A DNA stretch of 64,000 nucleotides, taken from positions 76,298 to 140,297 of the forward strand of contig NW_001914871.1 of NCBI RefSeq assembly GCF_000208925.1, in the 5' to 3' direction. The notes under the pieces are model-generated. The model made no database searches, was not told the origin of the DNA, and worked only from the letters and a program-made list of their open reading frames with translations. Shown one piece after another: positions 19,459 through 32,400 of this stretch (position 1 is the stretch's first letter; each line of letters starts with the position of its first letter). This stretch comes from Entamoeba histolytica HM-1:IMSS (lineage: Eukaryota > Evosea > Mastigamoebida > Endamoebidae). The position numbers and the translations under genes are program-made.

Positions 19459-22400
19459 ATGGGAAATAGATTATCACATGTCAAAGAACTTTTTGACAAA
19501 TTAGACAATGGAGGAAAGGGATATTTAGTTCTTTCTGATTTAGTGAGAGAAGATATTATGATTCCAACTGTCTGTCATTCACCAGTTATGATGTTTTTAG
19601 TTTGATTTTTTTAATTTTTAGAATATATGTTCATTTAATATAATCTTTTTAACATTTCTTTATGAGAACTCAACTTTTTATATTCTCAAAACAAATACAT
19701 CAAAAAAGAACTAATAAATAGTATGACTCTGGAGGAGATGGAAAATTAACTTTTGAAGATTTTAAACGTTTAATAGACAACGTCCAAGACCTCCAAAAAA
19801 GAGCAGAAGAAAAAGAGAAAGAAAAAATTAAAGAACGTGAAACAAGACAAGTTTTACCTAAAATGAGACTTGGAGATAATTCTGTTGATCCATTTACTGT
19901 TAGTAAAACACCAACTCTTCTTGAAAATAAAGAAGGATCAACAACAAATTTAAATTCACAATCCCTTTCTACACCTTATTTAACTCCATCACAATCACCA
20001 TGTCCTATGTCTCCTGTTAATTCAAATAATGCTATTTCAGTACAAACACCACCTAAACAAATTATTAAAGGAGTTTCACAAGGGATTTCATTAATGTGGT
20101 CATTATTCGATAAAGAAATGAAACATCAATTTCTTGGAGTAGTTGCAAATGATCAAAAATGTAAAGCATTCAACAGATATCTTTTTAATTTGATTGATAC
20201 AAAAAAATGTGGAAAAATAGATATTGAAGATCTTGAGTTTATGTTAGATGTATTAAATGATGATGGAATAACAATTGAAAATATTTTATATGAACTTCCA
20301 GAATCTAAACCACAAACAATTTTTGAAGAAGCTGAATTATTATTTCAAACATATAATTACAAAGGAAATGATTATCTTGGAATTGCAGAATTTTCATTAT
20401 TAGCAAATTTAATTACAAAGAATTATAAAATGAAAGCGGAAGGAAATGATATTAGACTTGTAGGAAGATATGAATTACAAAGAAAATTAGGAGAAGGAAG
20501 TGAAGGATGTGTTAGATTAGGAGTTAATAGAAGAACAGGAGAAAAAAAAGCAATTAAAATATTTTATAAGTCAAGAGGAATTAATTTAGAACATCTTGAA
20601 AATGAAATTGCATCATTGAGGAAATTAAATCATCCTAATATTGTTAAATTAGAAGAAGTTATTGAAAATGATGAACAATTGTATTTTGTAATGGAATTAT
20701 GTCTTGGTGGTTCTTTAGCTGAGCATGTAGCTATTTCACCATTTAGTATTCCAGTAGCAAGAAATTTCTTTAAACAATTACTAAGTGGAGTAAAATATTG
20801 TCATGATAATGGAGTTATTCATCGAGACTTAAAATTAGAAAATTTGATATTAGACAGAGATGGAATTAATTTGAAAATATGTGATTTTGGACATAGTGTA
20901 GTTGTTGTTTCTGATTGGGACTTTGTAGAATCAGCTGTAGTTGGAACATTATATCATATTGCACCAGAACAATTACAAGATCATTGTTATAGGGGGAAAA
21001 AAGCTGATATATGGAGTATTGGAGTTATATTAGTAAGAATGTTAACAGGAAAATATCCATTTTATTCAAAAGACCCAGAAGAAACAATTAATTTAATAAA
21101 GAATGCAGTTTATTCATTACCAGACAATCTACCACCAGATATTCAAGAACTTATTTCACATATTTTTGTTATTGATCCAGAACAACGATATTCTATTGAA
21201 CAAGTAATTGATTCATCATTTGCTAAAAGTGATATTGTTATGTCATTGTCATTTGTTAAAAGAAGAATTACAATTGATCCAGTTGTTGTAACAATTGATA
21301 ATGCATGGAATTTAATGCATTCTATTCTTGAAAGCAATCATGTTATGTGTAAACGAAATACACATACATGTTATTCAATGTATTGTTATCAAATCCAAAC
21401 ACAAATGAAATTTATAGTAAGTTATAGAGTAGGACAAACACCAGGATCAAATGCATATTTTGAATTTTTAATGACTGATGGTGGAGGAATTGATTTTAGA
21501 AATTTAATGGATAATATTAAAAAGAGTTTCTTAGAACAAGTTGATCCATTACATATTGAAGTTGTAGAAAAGAAATTAGATTCATTATTATTAGAAAGTA
21601 GTCAACCATTATTATCTAGTTTTAGAAGAGCATATGAAGAAAGTGTTATTAAAAGTAGAGTTGGAGTGTTATTATGTGGAAAAAGTGGATGTGGAAAAAC
21701 ATCATTAGCACAAAGATTTTTTAGTAATAAATTACAAGTTGGAGAAGTTGGTCCTACTAAATATTATACAAAATATATTCATACAAATAAACCCATTGTA
21801 TTATATGATGCTAAAGGAATTGAACTAAGTACTGAAAATGGTTTTTGGGAAGAAACAAGAGGATTTCTTGATGCTCACAAAGGAATTGATCGTATTCATT
21901 GTGTATGGTATGTTATTGATGCAACAACATCACGATTTGATGTTACAGATGAAGAAATTTGTAGAACATTATTTGACATTCCACTCATTATTATTATTAA
22001 TAAAGCAGACTTAGTTAGTGATGAAACACTAACAAAAATGAAAAATAAGATTGAGTCATTTAAATTTGAGAAGTGTGTTGGAGTTGTTGCTACTGTTTCT
22101 TTGGCTGAAGAACAAACAAAACGAATTAGTATTACTAAATGTAGTAAATGTCATAGTAATGACATTTACATCTTTATCAAAGAATGTGTTGTATTTTGTA
22201 ATAATTGTGGATATGAACAATCAATAGTAACACGGCCGAATGTAGATGAATATGATAAAGTTATTGAATTAACAATTAAACTCTTACCTGAAGCAATGAA
22301 ATCAGGTTTTGTTTCAGGACAATCATTATCAATAACACATAAAATTGAATTGAGTAAACGAATGATTAGAGAGTATCATTCACAATTAGGAAATGATAAT

Positions 22401-22796
22401 GATCTTGAACTAAAACGGGTCATGAGTTTATTAACAAAATTAAACAAATTATGGGATCTTGAAGATTACCACTCTGTGAAAATAGCAACTAAAGTTATTC
22501 AAGACTTTTTATTAAAAGGAGTTGTTGGAACTTCAGTTGCAAATTTCTTTGGAGACACACCAATTTTCCAACCAGATCAATTTACAGCAATATGTATTGT
22601 TTGGGTACAATGTTTAGTTGACTTACACTTCTTAATGATACAAGAGATACTCAACGTAGAAAAGGTAGAAAATGTGGATGCTGTTATGCAAAAAATAATG
22701 GAACAAGCATTTTGTAAATTACAACAAAACTATGTCAAAGGGATTGAAACTGACTTAGTTAAAAATGGATTAGAAGCAGTTTTGTCGAAGTTTTAA
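19459..22796 (+). CDS. EF-hand, Ser/Thr kinase, G-domain and zinc-ribbon fusion protein
   Basis: Exons at 19459-19599 and 19722-22796 (intron of 122 nt, GTTTGA...AATAG) give 1071 residues. N-terminus: EF-hand-like helices with a loop created by the splice (YDSGGDGKLTFED), then a Ser/Pro linker and a second EF-hand-like region at about 180-290. Protein kinase at about 296-547 with GEGSEGCV, catalytic K near 326, HRDLKLEN (414), DFG (435) and APE (461): all active-site residues are kept. A G domain follows: P-loop GKSGCGKTS at about 700-708, DAKG at 743 in place of DxxG, and NKAD at 807. Two CxxC pairs at about 854-876 form a likely zinc ribbon, then a helical tail. GAACT lies at 19437. Role unknown, plausibly calcium- and GTP-controlled signalling. 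Confidence 0.85.
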
Positions 22797-23031
22797 ATGA
22801 CAAAAGAATAGTTATTTAGATTGAGTATTATTATGTTTCTATTTTTTTTTCTTTGTAATGAAATATAATTTTAAAACTAAGTTCAAAATAAAAAAAAAAA
22901 TAAAACAAATAGAATAAAAAAGAAATTCAAAATGTCACTTTTATTAATGTTTGATAAATATTTTTTTTACTTAATAAAAAGAAGTATGAATAGATTTTAA
23001 TATACAACATCAACGTAAGATGGATTGGAAA

Positions 23032-23763
23032 TTAACAACATTTATTCTCATTATGAATCGTTTTAATAGTTATTGGTTGGTCTTCCGTTGCAATAGCAGA
23101 ATCAAAACAATTTGGTTGAAACTCTTTATATTCAACAGCAGTATTTGATTTTATTCGTTGGATAAATTGTTGTGCAATAAAAACAAATATTTCTTCAATA
23201 TTCTTTCCATTTACCGCACTACATTCAAAATACCGTAATGATGGATAAGTAGCTCTAATAACTTCAATTGGAACTGTTCGTGCATTTGACAAATCAGACT
23301 TATTACCCACTAAAGCAATAATTGGACGATTATTATCTTTTTCCATTTCACTTAACCAATACCCAACCTATATTTTAGTAAATACCTTTTATTTTTTTAT
23401 AACTAACTTGTTAAACAAACCATTTCAAAAGACGTTTTATCAGTTAAGTCAAATACAATAACAGCTGCATGTGTTCCACGATAATATGATTGTGTAACAC
23501 TTCTAAATCTTTCTTGTCCAGCTTTTTAATATAAATATTTTTGTTCACAAAAATGACATACTTTATTATAACAACAAACCAGCATCCCAAATTTCCATTA
23601 TAACTTCTTCCCCATTAATTTCAACTATTTTTGTTTTTAAATCAACACCAACTGATGCAGTATATATTCCATCAAAAGTTCCTTGTGTAAGACGTTGTAA
23701 CATAGCAGTCTTACCAACTCCTGATTCACCTATTAACAAAATCTTAGCAGTGGTTTTACTCAT
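23032..23763 (-). CDS. Rab-family small GTPase, two introns
   Basis: Exons at 23763-23580, 23521-23421 and 23367-23032 give 206 residues. Introns are 58 nt (GTTTGTT...AAAAG) and 53 nt (GTTTGTT...ATATAG). All G motifs are present: P-loop GESGVGKT at 12-19, [13 protein letters not shown] made at the first splice, NKSD and ECSA. The C-terminus ends in NENKCC, a double-cysteine geranylgeranylation signal. The RabF-type stretch [10 protein letters not shown] shows it is a Rab, but I cannot name the subfamily; Entamoeba has a very large Rab set. It acts in vesicle targeting on the cytosolic face of membranes. Confidence 0.93.
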
Positions 23764-24245
23764 TTTCTACGTAATTTTCGTGATAACTTTTCAAGTTCAT
23801 TTTTTATTTCTTTTTTTTTTAACTGAACAATTGTGTTATTCTTTTTATGTTATTCTATTTTTAATAATAATTTTTTATAGTTAAATTACTATTATATTTT
23901 TTCATTATTTTTAGTTCTAGTTCTATTAGAAGGAAATTTTGAATAATATAAAAAAATTTGTTAAAACGATGATTTTTGTTTTTCCATCTATTTATAGAAA
24001 GAAGAAAGGAAGTACAAAAGAAGTAATAGATTTACTCTTCTTTTCAACATTAGTGACAGAAGTATTCGACAAAAGAATTGACAAGAAAAAATAACATAAA
24101 GAGAAATAATGTGAATATTTTTATTAATGTTAATTACAGTCAGAGCTGAAATAGAGTAAATGATAGAAAAAAAATAACTAGAACAACTCCAAAGAAAAGT
24201 CTGAAAAGAGCAAAAAATTTAAGAAAAAAACTAAAAAACACAAAA

Positions 24246-25160
24246 ATGAGTCGTGTACGATCAAATACACGAACTAGTAATTCTGATATATTAGAAACAA
24301 TTGCAACATGGACAGAAGAAGAACAAAATATTCTTGAACAAAACTTGGTAACATTTCCAGCAGAAAATTATACAGAGTTTAAACGATTAGCATTATTATT
24401 AACAAACCTACCTACAAAACGGTTGAGAGATATTTCATTAAGACTTCAATTTATGAAGGCAAAAGAAAAAACAATAACACTAACTTGGGATGACTTTATT
24501 AAAACTACATTATCTCCACGCCCTAAAACAGAACGGTGTAGAAGAGAATCACCTACACATTCAGTAAAAAATTCACCACGTTCACCTCGATCAGCACGTG
24601 ACTTAATGGAATCTCCATGTGAATCTCCTAGGTATAAAAAACCTATTAGTCAAAGAGCTAAATTATTAAGTCCATCTGCACCACTTAATAGTTGTGGAAG
24701 TCCTATTATTACCCAACAAACAGTCTCACAACAACCAAAAGACGTTAAAAAACTTCTTGAAGAAAATGAACGTATTATTGAGAAATTAGCAACAAGCGTA
24801 GGAATCAAAACAATTGACTTTAAAGACTTAAATCAATTTTATTTCAATTATAATACAATAATGGAACTTTCTCAAGTAATTGCTAGTCCAAATGTACTTC
24901 CTACAAGTTCATTCCAACCAATTATTCTTTCAGAGAATGATTTTAATATACAAAAAGCAAAACACACAACAGGAGTTTCATTCCATATTCCAAGGCTAGT
25001 AATGCCAAATGAAAGAGTAAATATATCTCCAAGGTCACAACCAGCTATGCAACAACTAATGCAAATGTACCAAAATCAGCCATCACAACAAATATTTTAT
25101 ATTCCATCAGCAGAAATTCATACAACAACTGTTATTCCACCACAACATATTAAATCTTAG
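24246..25160 (+). CDS. SANT/Myb-like domain protein
   Basis: A 304-residue protein. Residues about 19-72 (TWTEEEQNILEQNL, then KRLRDISLRLQFMK) match the SANT-like domain seen in plant and animal proteins of the WTxEEQxxLExGL...KTVRDVALRCRW type. Next come an SPR-rich low-complexity stretch with many SPR/SPS sites, likely phosphorylated, and a helical region near 175-210. It is probably nuclear. The frame ends at TAG 25158-25160, but the same frame then stays open to TAA 25332-25334 (see the separate entry). The first ATG precedes the domain by about 18 residues. It is divergent from the Rab gene. Confidence 0.8.
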   Translation: MSRVRSNTRTSNSDILETIATWTEEEQNILEQNLVTFPAENYTEFKRLALLLTNLPTKRLRDISLRLQFMKAKEKTITLTWDDFIKTTLSPRPKTERCRRESPTHSVKNSPRSPRSARDLMESPCESPRYKKPISQRAKLLSPSAPLNSCGSPIITQQTVSQQPKDVKKLLEENERIIEKLATSVGIKTIDFKDLNQFYFNYNTIMELSQVIASPNVLPTSSFQPIILSENDFNIQKAKHTTGVSFHIPRLVMPNERVNISPRSQPAMQQLMQMYQNQPSQQIFYIPSAEIHTTTVIPPQHIKS

Positions 25161-25334
25161 AACATAAATAATACATGTCCAATGTTTGATTTAACAAACC
25201 AATCAAACCAACAACTTCAATCTACAGATGCTTCATTATCAATTGGAGATATGGAAGATTGTCCTAATGAAGGGGTTAGCTCTTTTATTAATGGAAGTTA
25301 TGGGCTGACAATATCATCGTTGACCTCTCAATAA
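25158..25334 (+). other. In-frame continuation after a TAG stop
   Basis: From 25161 the reading frame of the SANT protein stays open for 57 codons to TAA at 25332. Its composition is protein-like (DLTNQSNQQLQ, then SLSIGDMEDCPNEG, then SSFINGSYGLTISSL). Only the TAG separates the two parts. Possible causes are a nonsense mutation in this strain, read-through, a sequencing error, or a very short 30-nt intron at 25131-25160 (GTTATT...TTAG), which would be unusually small. Confidence 0.5.
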
Positions 25335-25431
25335 TGTAATTGTTAATTATTTTGGTTCACTCGTTACTATTCTTTAGTACTTGTTTTGAAAAGAGAAAAT
25401 AATAAAAAGAACTTAAAATTGTCATAGAAGG

Positions 25432-26636
25432 ATGGAGAGGGATAGGTTCTCTAGTAGAACTAATGAACGAAGAGAACGATATAATGACAGGTTTGAAAGA
25501 AGAGAACGATCTTATGATGATTATAACAGTCATGAAAGACGAAGGGAAGAAAGATATGAGTATAGAAATCGACATGAAAAAAGGGAAGAAAAAAAAGGAA
25601 GAAAAGAAGAAGTTTGACAATATTAATGAACATTTAAGTAATATAAGAATTAGAATAATTAAATATATAGGAAGTTAATGACAAAGAATCTATAATGCAA
25701 CAAATTGAAAAAGAAAGAAGAACAGTTTTTGTTCGTGGCTTAACAACTGAAGCATCAAATGAAGAAATTAAAGAATTTTTTAATCAAGCAGGAGAAGTTG
25801 TTCATGTTGAGCAAGTAATTGATACAACAACAAAGAGGTCAAGAGGATTTGGATATGTTGAATTTAAAACAATTGAAGGAGCAATGAAAGCAATAGAAAT
25901 GAGTGGAATGTTTTTTAAAGAAAGTTCACCAATTTATGTAAGTGAATCAAATGCACAACAAAACAGAAACACTATTACTATTTCAAATACACAATTACAA
26001 ACCAATAGAATTAAAGTCAAAAATATGAACAAACAATTAAGTAAAGAAGATATTGAAAAAGTATTTGGTATTGCAGGAAAAATTATAGAATTATCAATTC
26101 AAGAAGAAGAAGAATCAAATAATGTAATAATTGAATATGATACAATTAAAATGGCAAAAAGAGCAATTGAATTATATGATGGAAGATCATTTGGAAATAT
26201 GAAATGGGAAGTATTTAGTATTTGTGAAAAAGGAAGTGATGTCATTACAAATGAAGATGAACAACTTCTTGAAAGTAAAAGTAAAGAAATGATGCTTAAA
26301 AGAATTCAAGGTGGAGTTGGTACTTTATTTGGACAAGAAAATATAAATCATTATAAAGCATTATTTGTACAAAATGTATTTACTCAAGGAAAAGAACCTA
26401 TTGGATTTGAAAAAGAATTACGCAATGATATTTTAGAAGAACTAAAACAATATTGTCAAGTAAAAGATGTTATTGTAGATTTAATTCATCCAAAAGGGGT
26501 TGTTTTTGTTTTATGTGAAACTGAAGTAGATGCAAAAAAAGCATTTTCTGTAATGCACCTTCGATGGTTTAATATGCATTTATTGAGGGTAGAATATTAC
26601 CCTGAGTCCAAAGTTCCTATTGTTCATCAAGATTGA
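25432..26636 (+). CDS. RBM39: RBM39/CAPER-like splicing factor
   Basis: Exons at 25432-25611 and 25671-26636 (59-nt intron, GTTTGACA...ATATAG) give 381 residues. Residues 1-60 are an Arg/Glu/Ser-rich domain like the RS domain of RBM39/U2AF65. RRM1 at about 75-148 has RTVFVRGL and SRGFGYVEF; a weaker RRM2 spans about 170-247. The C-terminal RRM at about 288-372 has the U2AF-homology pattern, with an LRWFNMHLLRVEY segment carrying the RWF motif that binds ULM tryptophans. The family works in 3' splice-site recognition in the nucleus. GAACTT at 25409-25414 is 18 nt upstream of the ATG. Confidence 0.9.
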
Positions 26637-26963
26637 ATTTTAATTTTTAATACACATTTTTGGTTCCAACTTTTTTTTCGCTAATATAGGAATTTCTCTT
26701 CTTTCTAAAATAAATATTAAGTAATAATTTGAATAATTAATATGATAAAATTCTTAGAAATAAGGAAAAAGAGAAGAGTTACTAAATAAGTGAAGAAAAA
26801 AAATACTAATATTTAGGGAGAATTTTTTCATTAGATGTTTTTTGTTTTAATTTCTCTTTTTAACGACTTTCTGTAAAAAACATAAAATAACTTAAAATAC
26901 TTCTCTGTATAAATTCAATTATTTAAATAATTAAAATAGAACTGAACTTCCTTTGTTTTGTTA

Positions 26964-28793
26964 ATGCAACCCATTTACACCATGTGACCAAAGTGTATTA
27001 TATGTAACTAATCTTCCACTCAGTTGTGATGAATCTTTACTTAAAGAATTCTTTTCAGTTTGTTATTTATTATTTGTAATTATTATCAATTTCTGACTAT
27101 TCATTTGGGGGTCAGGTTTTATTTGTATTTCATTTGTATTTTATTTAATTTGGTTTATTCTTTATTATTCATTTTGGTGTCTAGTAAGAAAAACTAATTG
27201 GAAAGAAATATGACACTGTCATGAGAGTTACTATACAATCAACAAGTCATGGTCCTAGTGCTTATATTCAATTTGCTACAGACCATGGTGTTACTAAAGT
27301 ACTTGAACAAGGACCTATTATTCTTAATAATCAACAAATACGAGCAGAAAAGGCTAAAACACAAATGACCTTATTCTTTGCTAAAATGGGTAGTTTAATG
27401 ACTCAAAAACAATTTAAACAAGAATGTGAAAAATTTGGAGAAGTAGAAGAAGCTACAATTATTACTGACAGAGAAACAAAAAAGTCCAAAGGATGTGGGT
27501 TTGTTAAATTTGTTTATAGGGATGATGCAGTTAGTTGTTATAATGTTTGTTTACTTTAAATATCTAATAAACGTTATAATAATACAAATATTAACTGAAT
27601 AGTATCATAAATATAAAAAAATATATATTGTTGAATGGGCACGATCACCAATCCATCGTGCAAGTCAAGCTGATAGATATACTATTTTTGTTGGGAATTT
27701 ATCAAAAAAACAAGCAAACCAAAAAACTATTGAAAGTAAATTTAAGAAATATGGTAAAATAGAACGTATTACCGTTATTAATCGACCAAATGAAACCACT
27801 GCTTATGCTTTTGTTAAATATGATAATACTTTATCTCCTTCAGAAGCTATTCAAACAGAAAATAATAGTGATTGGGATGGTCAAATTATTGTTGTAGAAT
27901 TGTCTGAAAATACAATTCCAAATAAAAAAGATTCTTCTCATAATCTTCAGTCATTAAGTTCAATAAATATTAAACCTCTTGTACCTGAATCTTCTAAAGA
28001 GAGAAATAATACTACTCCTATTCATACTTCTTTTAAACAAAAAAGAGATACTTCAAAAAGAGAATATACTTCTTCGCATATTTTATATTCACCATCAGAT
28101 TCTTCTTCTCAAAGTTCTGATCAAACTTCTCCTTCTATTCAATCACCATTAACTAATTCCCCTTATAGTTTTTCTCCATTATTTACTTCTCCACATCATA
28201 CTTCTCCTCAATCAAATTCACCTCATGCTCTTTCACCTCATACTCGCTATAAGAAACATCAATTCCCAATTCAACAATTCAATTTACAACAAATGTCTCC
28301 AATTCAACAATCACCAAAATCTGTTAGAAAAATTCAAGGAATTCAATCCTCTCATACTCCACATAATCTGAATCAAATACAACCAAATCGTTCTGTTCCT
28401 AATCTTGTATATCAAGATATGTCTCATACAAATATTCCACAACAACTCCATCGACAGAAATATCACCTTGTTGATTCTATTAAAACTAAATCCCTTGATG
28501 TTACAAGTTATAATGATTCAGAATACGAATTTGATTCTGTTTCAGACCCAAAGAAAATAAATTTTAGTGAAGGTGATACTGAATTTAAAAAGGAATTAAG
28601 TCCTGAAGATGAAGAATCTAAAACAATGGATAATTTGAATTCTCTTCCTGACATTGCTTTTTCATCATCAATGTCTCATGACTCATTATTAGCTGATGCC
28701 ATGGAAACACCAATGCAAAAACTTCGTCGAGAAGATGATTTTGATATAGAATCCTTCATTAGAAAATCCTCTTTTTTGACTGATGAAGATTGA
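26964..28793 (+). CDS. Three-RRM RNA-binding protein, start region unclear
   Basis: Exons are inferred at about 26964-27057, 27206-27544 and 27603-28793. Introns are 148 nt (GTTTGTTA...GAAAG) and 58 nt (GTTTGTTT...AATAG). RRM1 is completed by the first splice (VLYVTNLP, then FFS joined to KYDTVMRVTI). RRM2 has MTLFFAKMG and KGCGFVKFVY, and RRM3 has YTIFVGNLS and TAYAFVKYD. A 290-residue Ser/Pro/Gln-rich tail follows. The frame of exon 1 has no ATG: a stop lies at 26962, while the only well-placed ATG (26964, 15 nt after GAACTT at 26944) is one base out of frame, across the AACCCA run. So either one extra base is present there or initiation is unusual. Confidence 0.78.
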
Positions 28794-29451
28794 CTCTCAT
28801 AGTTTGATATTAATATCATCAACACTTCCTACTTAATCACGATCTTATTTATATATCTCTCCATCGTCTTTAAGTTTTTACTTAATACTTATTCAACATC
28901 ATTTTTTTAGTAAATTATTGTTTATTTTTATAGTCATGCTCAACAAATACTTTTATTTAATCGTTATTTGTTTAGTAACATTTTTTATTAGATAACATTA
29001 GTTGACATAGTGTTTGATAGATAAATGACAATATCTTTAAAGTGACTTATAAAGTGTGTCAAATAATATAAGTGTCATCTTAATTTCATCTTAATTTGTT
29101 TTAAATTGTTAGCGATAACTCATATTATCAGGATTGATTACATTTGATTCTATCTCTTTTCTCAATAGAATAAAGAATAGAGTCATAGAAATAAAAAAGT
29201 AACATAACTAAATTCAATTTATTTCTTGTTCAATTATTTAAAAATAAATCTAGTTTTACTTTATAGTTAGAAAAACCAGTGATAATTCACAAAGCACTTC
29301 TAAGTAGTTCTTTTTTTTTTCTAATAAACAAATATAATTGAGTGGTAACTTTGTGTAAATTAAGACTTCTTAAAAAAGATTAACAATTAAAACAACCCAT
29401 AGAAATATACCATCTAAGACATTACTAACTTTCTTATTTTCTCTACTCTTC
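28794..29451. other. Intergenic region between convergent 3' ends
   Basis: Contains only AT-rich sequence between the stop codons of the plus-strand RRM gene and the minus-strand FAM21-like gene. No RNA gene or repeat is seen. Confidence 0.5.
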
Positions 29452-32400
29452 TCAAAAGAAATCATCAAAATCAAATTCTGAACAGATTTTACTATTATCA
29501 ATTGGTTTATCTGACTTCTTAATAATGTCTTCTTCGTTTTTCTTATCTTCTTCTTTCGATTCAAATATTTCATCTATTACTGTTGTGTCATCACTCTTTA
29601 CTTGTTCCTTATGTTCAGTATCATTTTCTTTAATATCATTCTCTTTGGCACTAATATTTGTAGTGCTTGATGGTTGATCATCTTCAATAACAAAACCATC
29701 ACTATCCCCTGAATCTTCCTTTTCTTCTTTGTCTAATACATGAACTTCTTTTGTTGATTCATCAACCTTTTGGTGTTTAATGTCATCTGTTCTGATAGGT
29801 TTTACTTCTTTGCCATCTAACAAATCTTGAATCCTTTCTTTGTTGCTTTCCTGTGTCTTATTGTCATTGATTTCTTTCATGAGTCGTTCAGTATGTTCAT
29901 CAAATTGAATCTTTTTCATTGTTGGTCTTCTTCTTCCTTTTGGACCTGATACACTTCTTCTACTAATTTTACCATCATGTCGAATCTCGATTGTCTCTTC
30001 ATTACTTTCTTCATTTTTCTGTTCCACTGGCTTTGGTCTTATTGGTGCTGGTCCTCCCATGATTGGTTTATTCCCAAAAATGCCTTCTAACTTAGTTTTT
30101 GTTTGTGTTTTTGTCATCTTTTCTGCTTTAATTTCATTATCACTAACTGGTTTTTTCTTTGGCTCTTCTTTTGTTGAAAACAATGCTTCAATTTTACTAG
30201 ACACCTTACTTCCTTGAGCTTTTACTTCTTGTTTCTTAGTTTCTGCTTCAAAGACATTATCTATCTTCTTTTTAGGTTGGTCTTTCTTTTCTTCTTGTTG
30301 TTTAGGTTGTGTTGGTGTTGTGTTGATATCTCCAAATAAGTCATCAACTTGTGTTGTCTTTGTCTTGGATTTCTTAGTTTCTTCCTTTGGCTTAGAAATA
30401 TCGTCAAAGGTGAACAAATCATCAATTTTCTTTGTTTGTTCTTGCTTTTTCTCTCCTTCCTTCTTAATATCATTTACTTGAGTACTTTCTAATAAATCCT
30501 TTGTTTTTCGTTCATTTGTTGGTACTTGTTTAGCATCTTCTACTTTTGTGTCTCCAAACAAATCGTCTATTTCTGGTTTCTTGTGTTTACTCTTTGTATT
30601 GGAGATACCAGAAACAACCTTTGGTTCTTCAAATAGGTTGTCAATGGCTATTTTCTGGTATTGTTTAGGTTCTTGAGTTTTTTTCGTTGAGTCTTTTGGC
30701 TTTGGTTCAGTTTCAAACAAATCATCAACTATCTTTTTTGAGTTTTGTTGATGCAGGGATGTTACTGTTTCATTGTTAGATGGTTTTGTTGGTGTTTCAA
30801 TACTGAAAATGTCATCAATTTCTTTCTTGGGTTTTTGATTAGGTTCTTTCTTTGGTTTTTGATTTGTTTGACTCTCTATTTTCTTTTCTAGAGACTTATC
30901 ATCTTCAAAGAGATTGTCAATAACCTTCTGGTGAGACTCTTCTTTTTTAACTTCATTCTGAAGAACTGTTGATCCAAACAACGGATCGGTTGTAGATGTT
31001 TTCTTTCAGTTTTTATTTCCTGAGATTTGATAGTACTTCTCCCAAAAAGATCATCAATCTTGGTTTCTCTTTCTTTCTGACTTTTGTTCTTCTGCTTATC
31101 CACAGTAAGTTGTGAATTGGATTGGATTTCAATATCTTCAAATAAATTATCTACTTTTATTTCTTTCTTGGTAATCTCTTGTTTTGGTTGGTTGTTTTGG
31201 GGTTTGAGGTTTTCTTTCTTTTCTGAAGATGATGGAGTTGTTATTGGTTCTTCTTTTTGAACCTCATGTTGTTTGATTATAACATCACCAAACAAAGGGT
31301 CTAGATTCTTTTCTGTTATTTCTTTCTTTTCTTCTTGAATATTCTCTTTGTGTGGTTCTTCTTTCTTTTCTATTGGCGTTTGGTTTTTGCTTTGTTGGGA
31401 TACATCAGGCTCTTCATTAACATCACTAAACAGAACATCAATCTTTCTATTCTTTTTTGCTGGTTTCTTTTCTTTTTCTTCGACTTTCTTTTCAAGTAAT
31501 AAATCAATAAAGTCTTCTGGTGTTTTTTTCTTTTCATCTAGACGTTGAACTGTGCTTGTATTAGTTTCTTTTTTTGTGTCAAGTGAAGAGGCTAATACGT
31601 CCAAAATATCAACATCCTCTTTATCATCAAACAAATTTTCAAATTCCACTTTCTTCTTCTTTTCTTTTACTTTTTTCTGCGAATCTTCTTTCTTTTTTTC
31701 TATTGTTTTTGTTTTAAAGTCAACGTTATCATCATCAAAACTTAAGATAGTTGATAGTTTGTTAGAGGTAGTCTCTCTCTTATGTTTTGATTCTATTAGT
31801 AATTTAGTAACATCATCAGTTTGCTCTTCCTTCTTTTCAGGTTCATGTACTTTGTTATTTGATGGTTCTTCTGTTTTAATCTCTTCTATACTTTCAACTT
31901 TGGGCTTAGGGATGATGGTTGGTGAATCTGATTTATCTCCTGGTTTATCTCCTGGTTGTGGTAGTCTGAATCCTCTTTGTTTAATTTCTTCTATAATTGA
32001 TATTTTCTTTGTAGTCTGTTCATCCTGTTGTTGTTCTTTTTGTTGTTCTTCTGAAATCACTTGTGTTTCTTGTTCTTGTTTCTCAGAACTAACCCTTGGT
32101 GAAGATGATAAAATTGGGTTTCCTGATGAATCCATATGTAATGGAGGTGGGGGTGGGATTTCTCCAGTTTTAATTTCTCCAATTGATGATACAGAGACAG
32201 TTGGAATTGATGATACAGAAACAGTTGGTTGAGTTGGTTCTGTTGTATTCTCTTGATTTTGTTCTTGATTTTTTGATAATTGAGGATATCCAATATATTC
32301 AATTTCATCAACAAAATTCTTTCCTTCATTGATATTAATTCCATTAATCATTTGAAGTCCCTTTTCAAGAGCAATCTCAAATAATTTATCATCTTCAATA

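Noticed and set aside
31348..32232. Plus-strand Ser/Phe-rich frames
   Set aside because: Antisense shadow of the Lys/Glu-rich FAM21-like gene.
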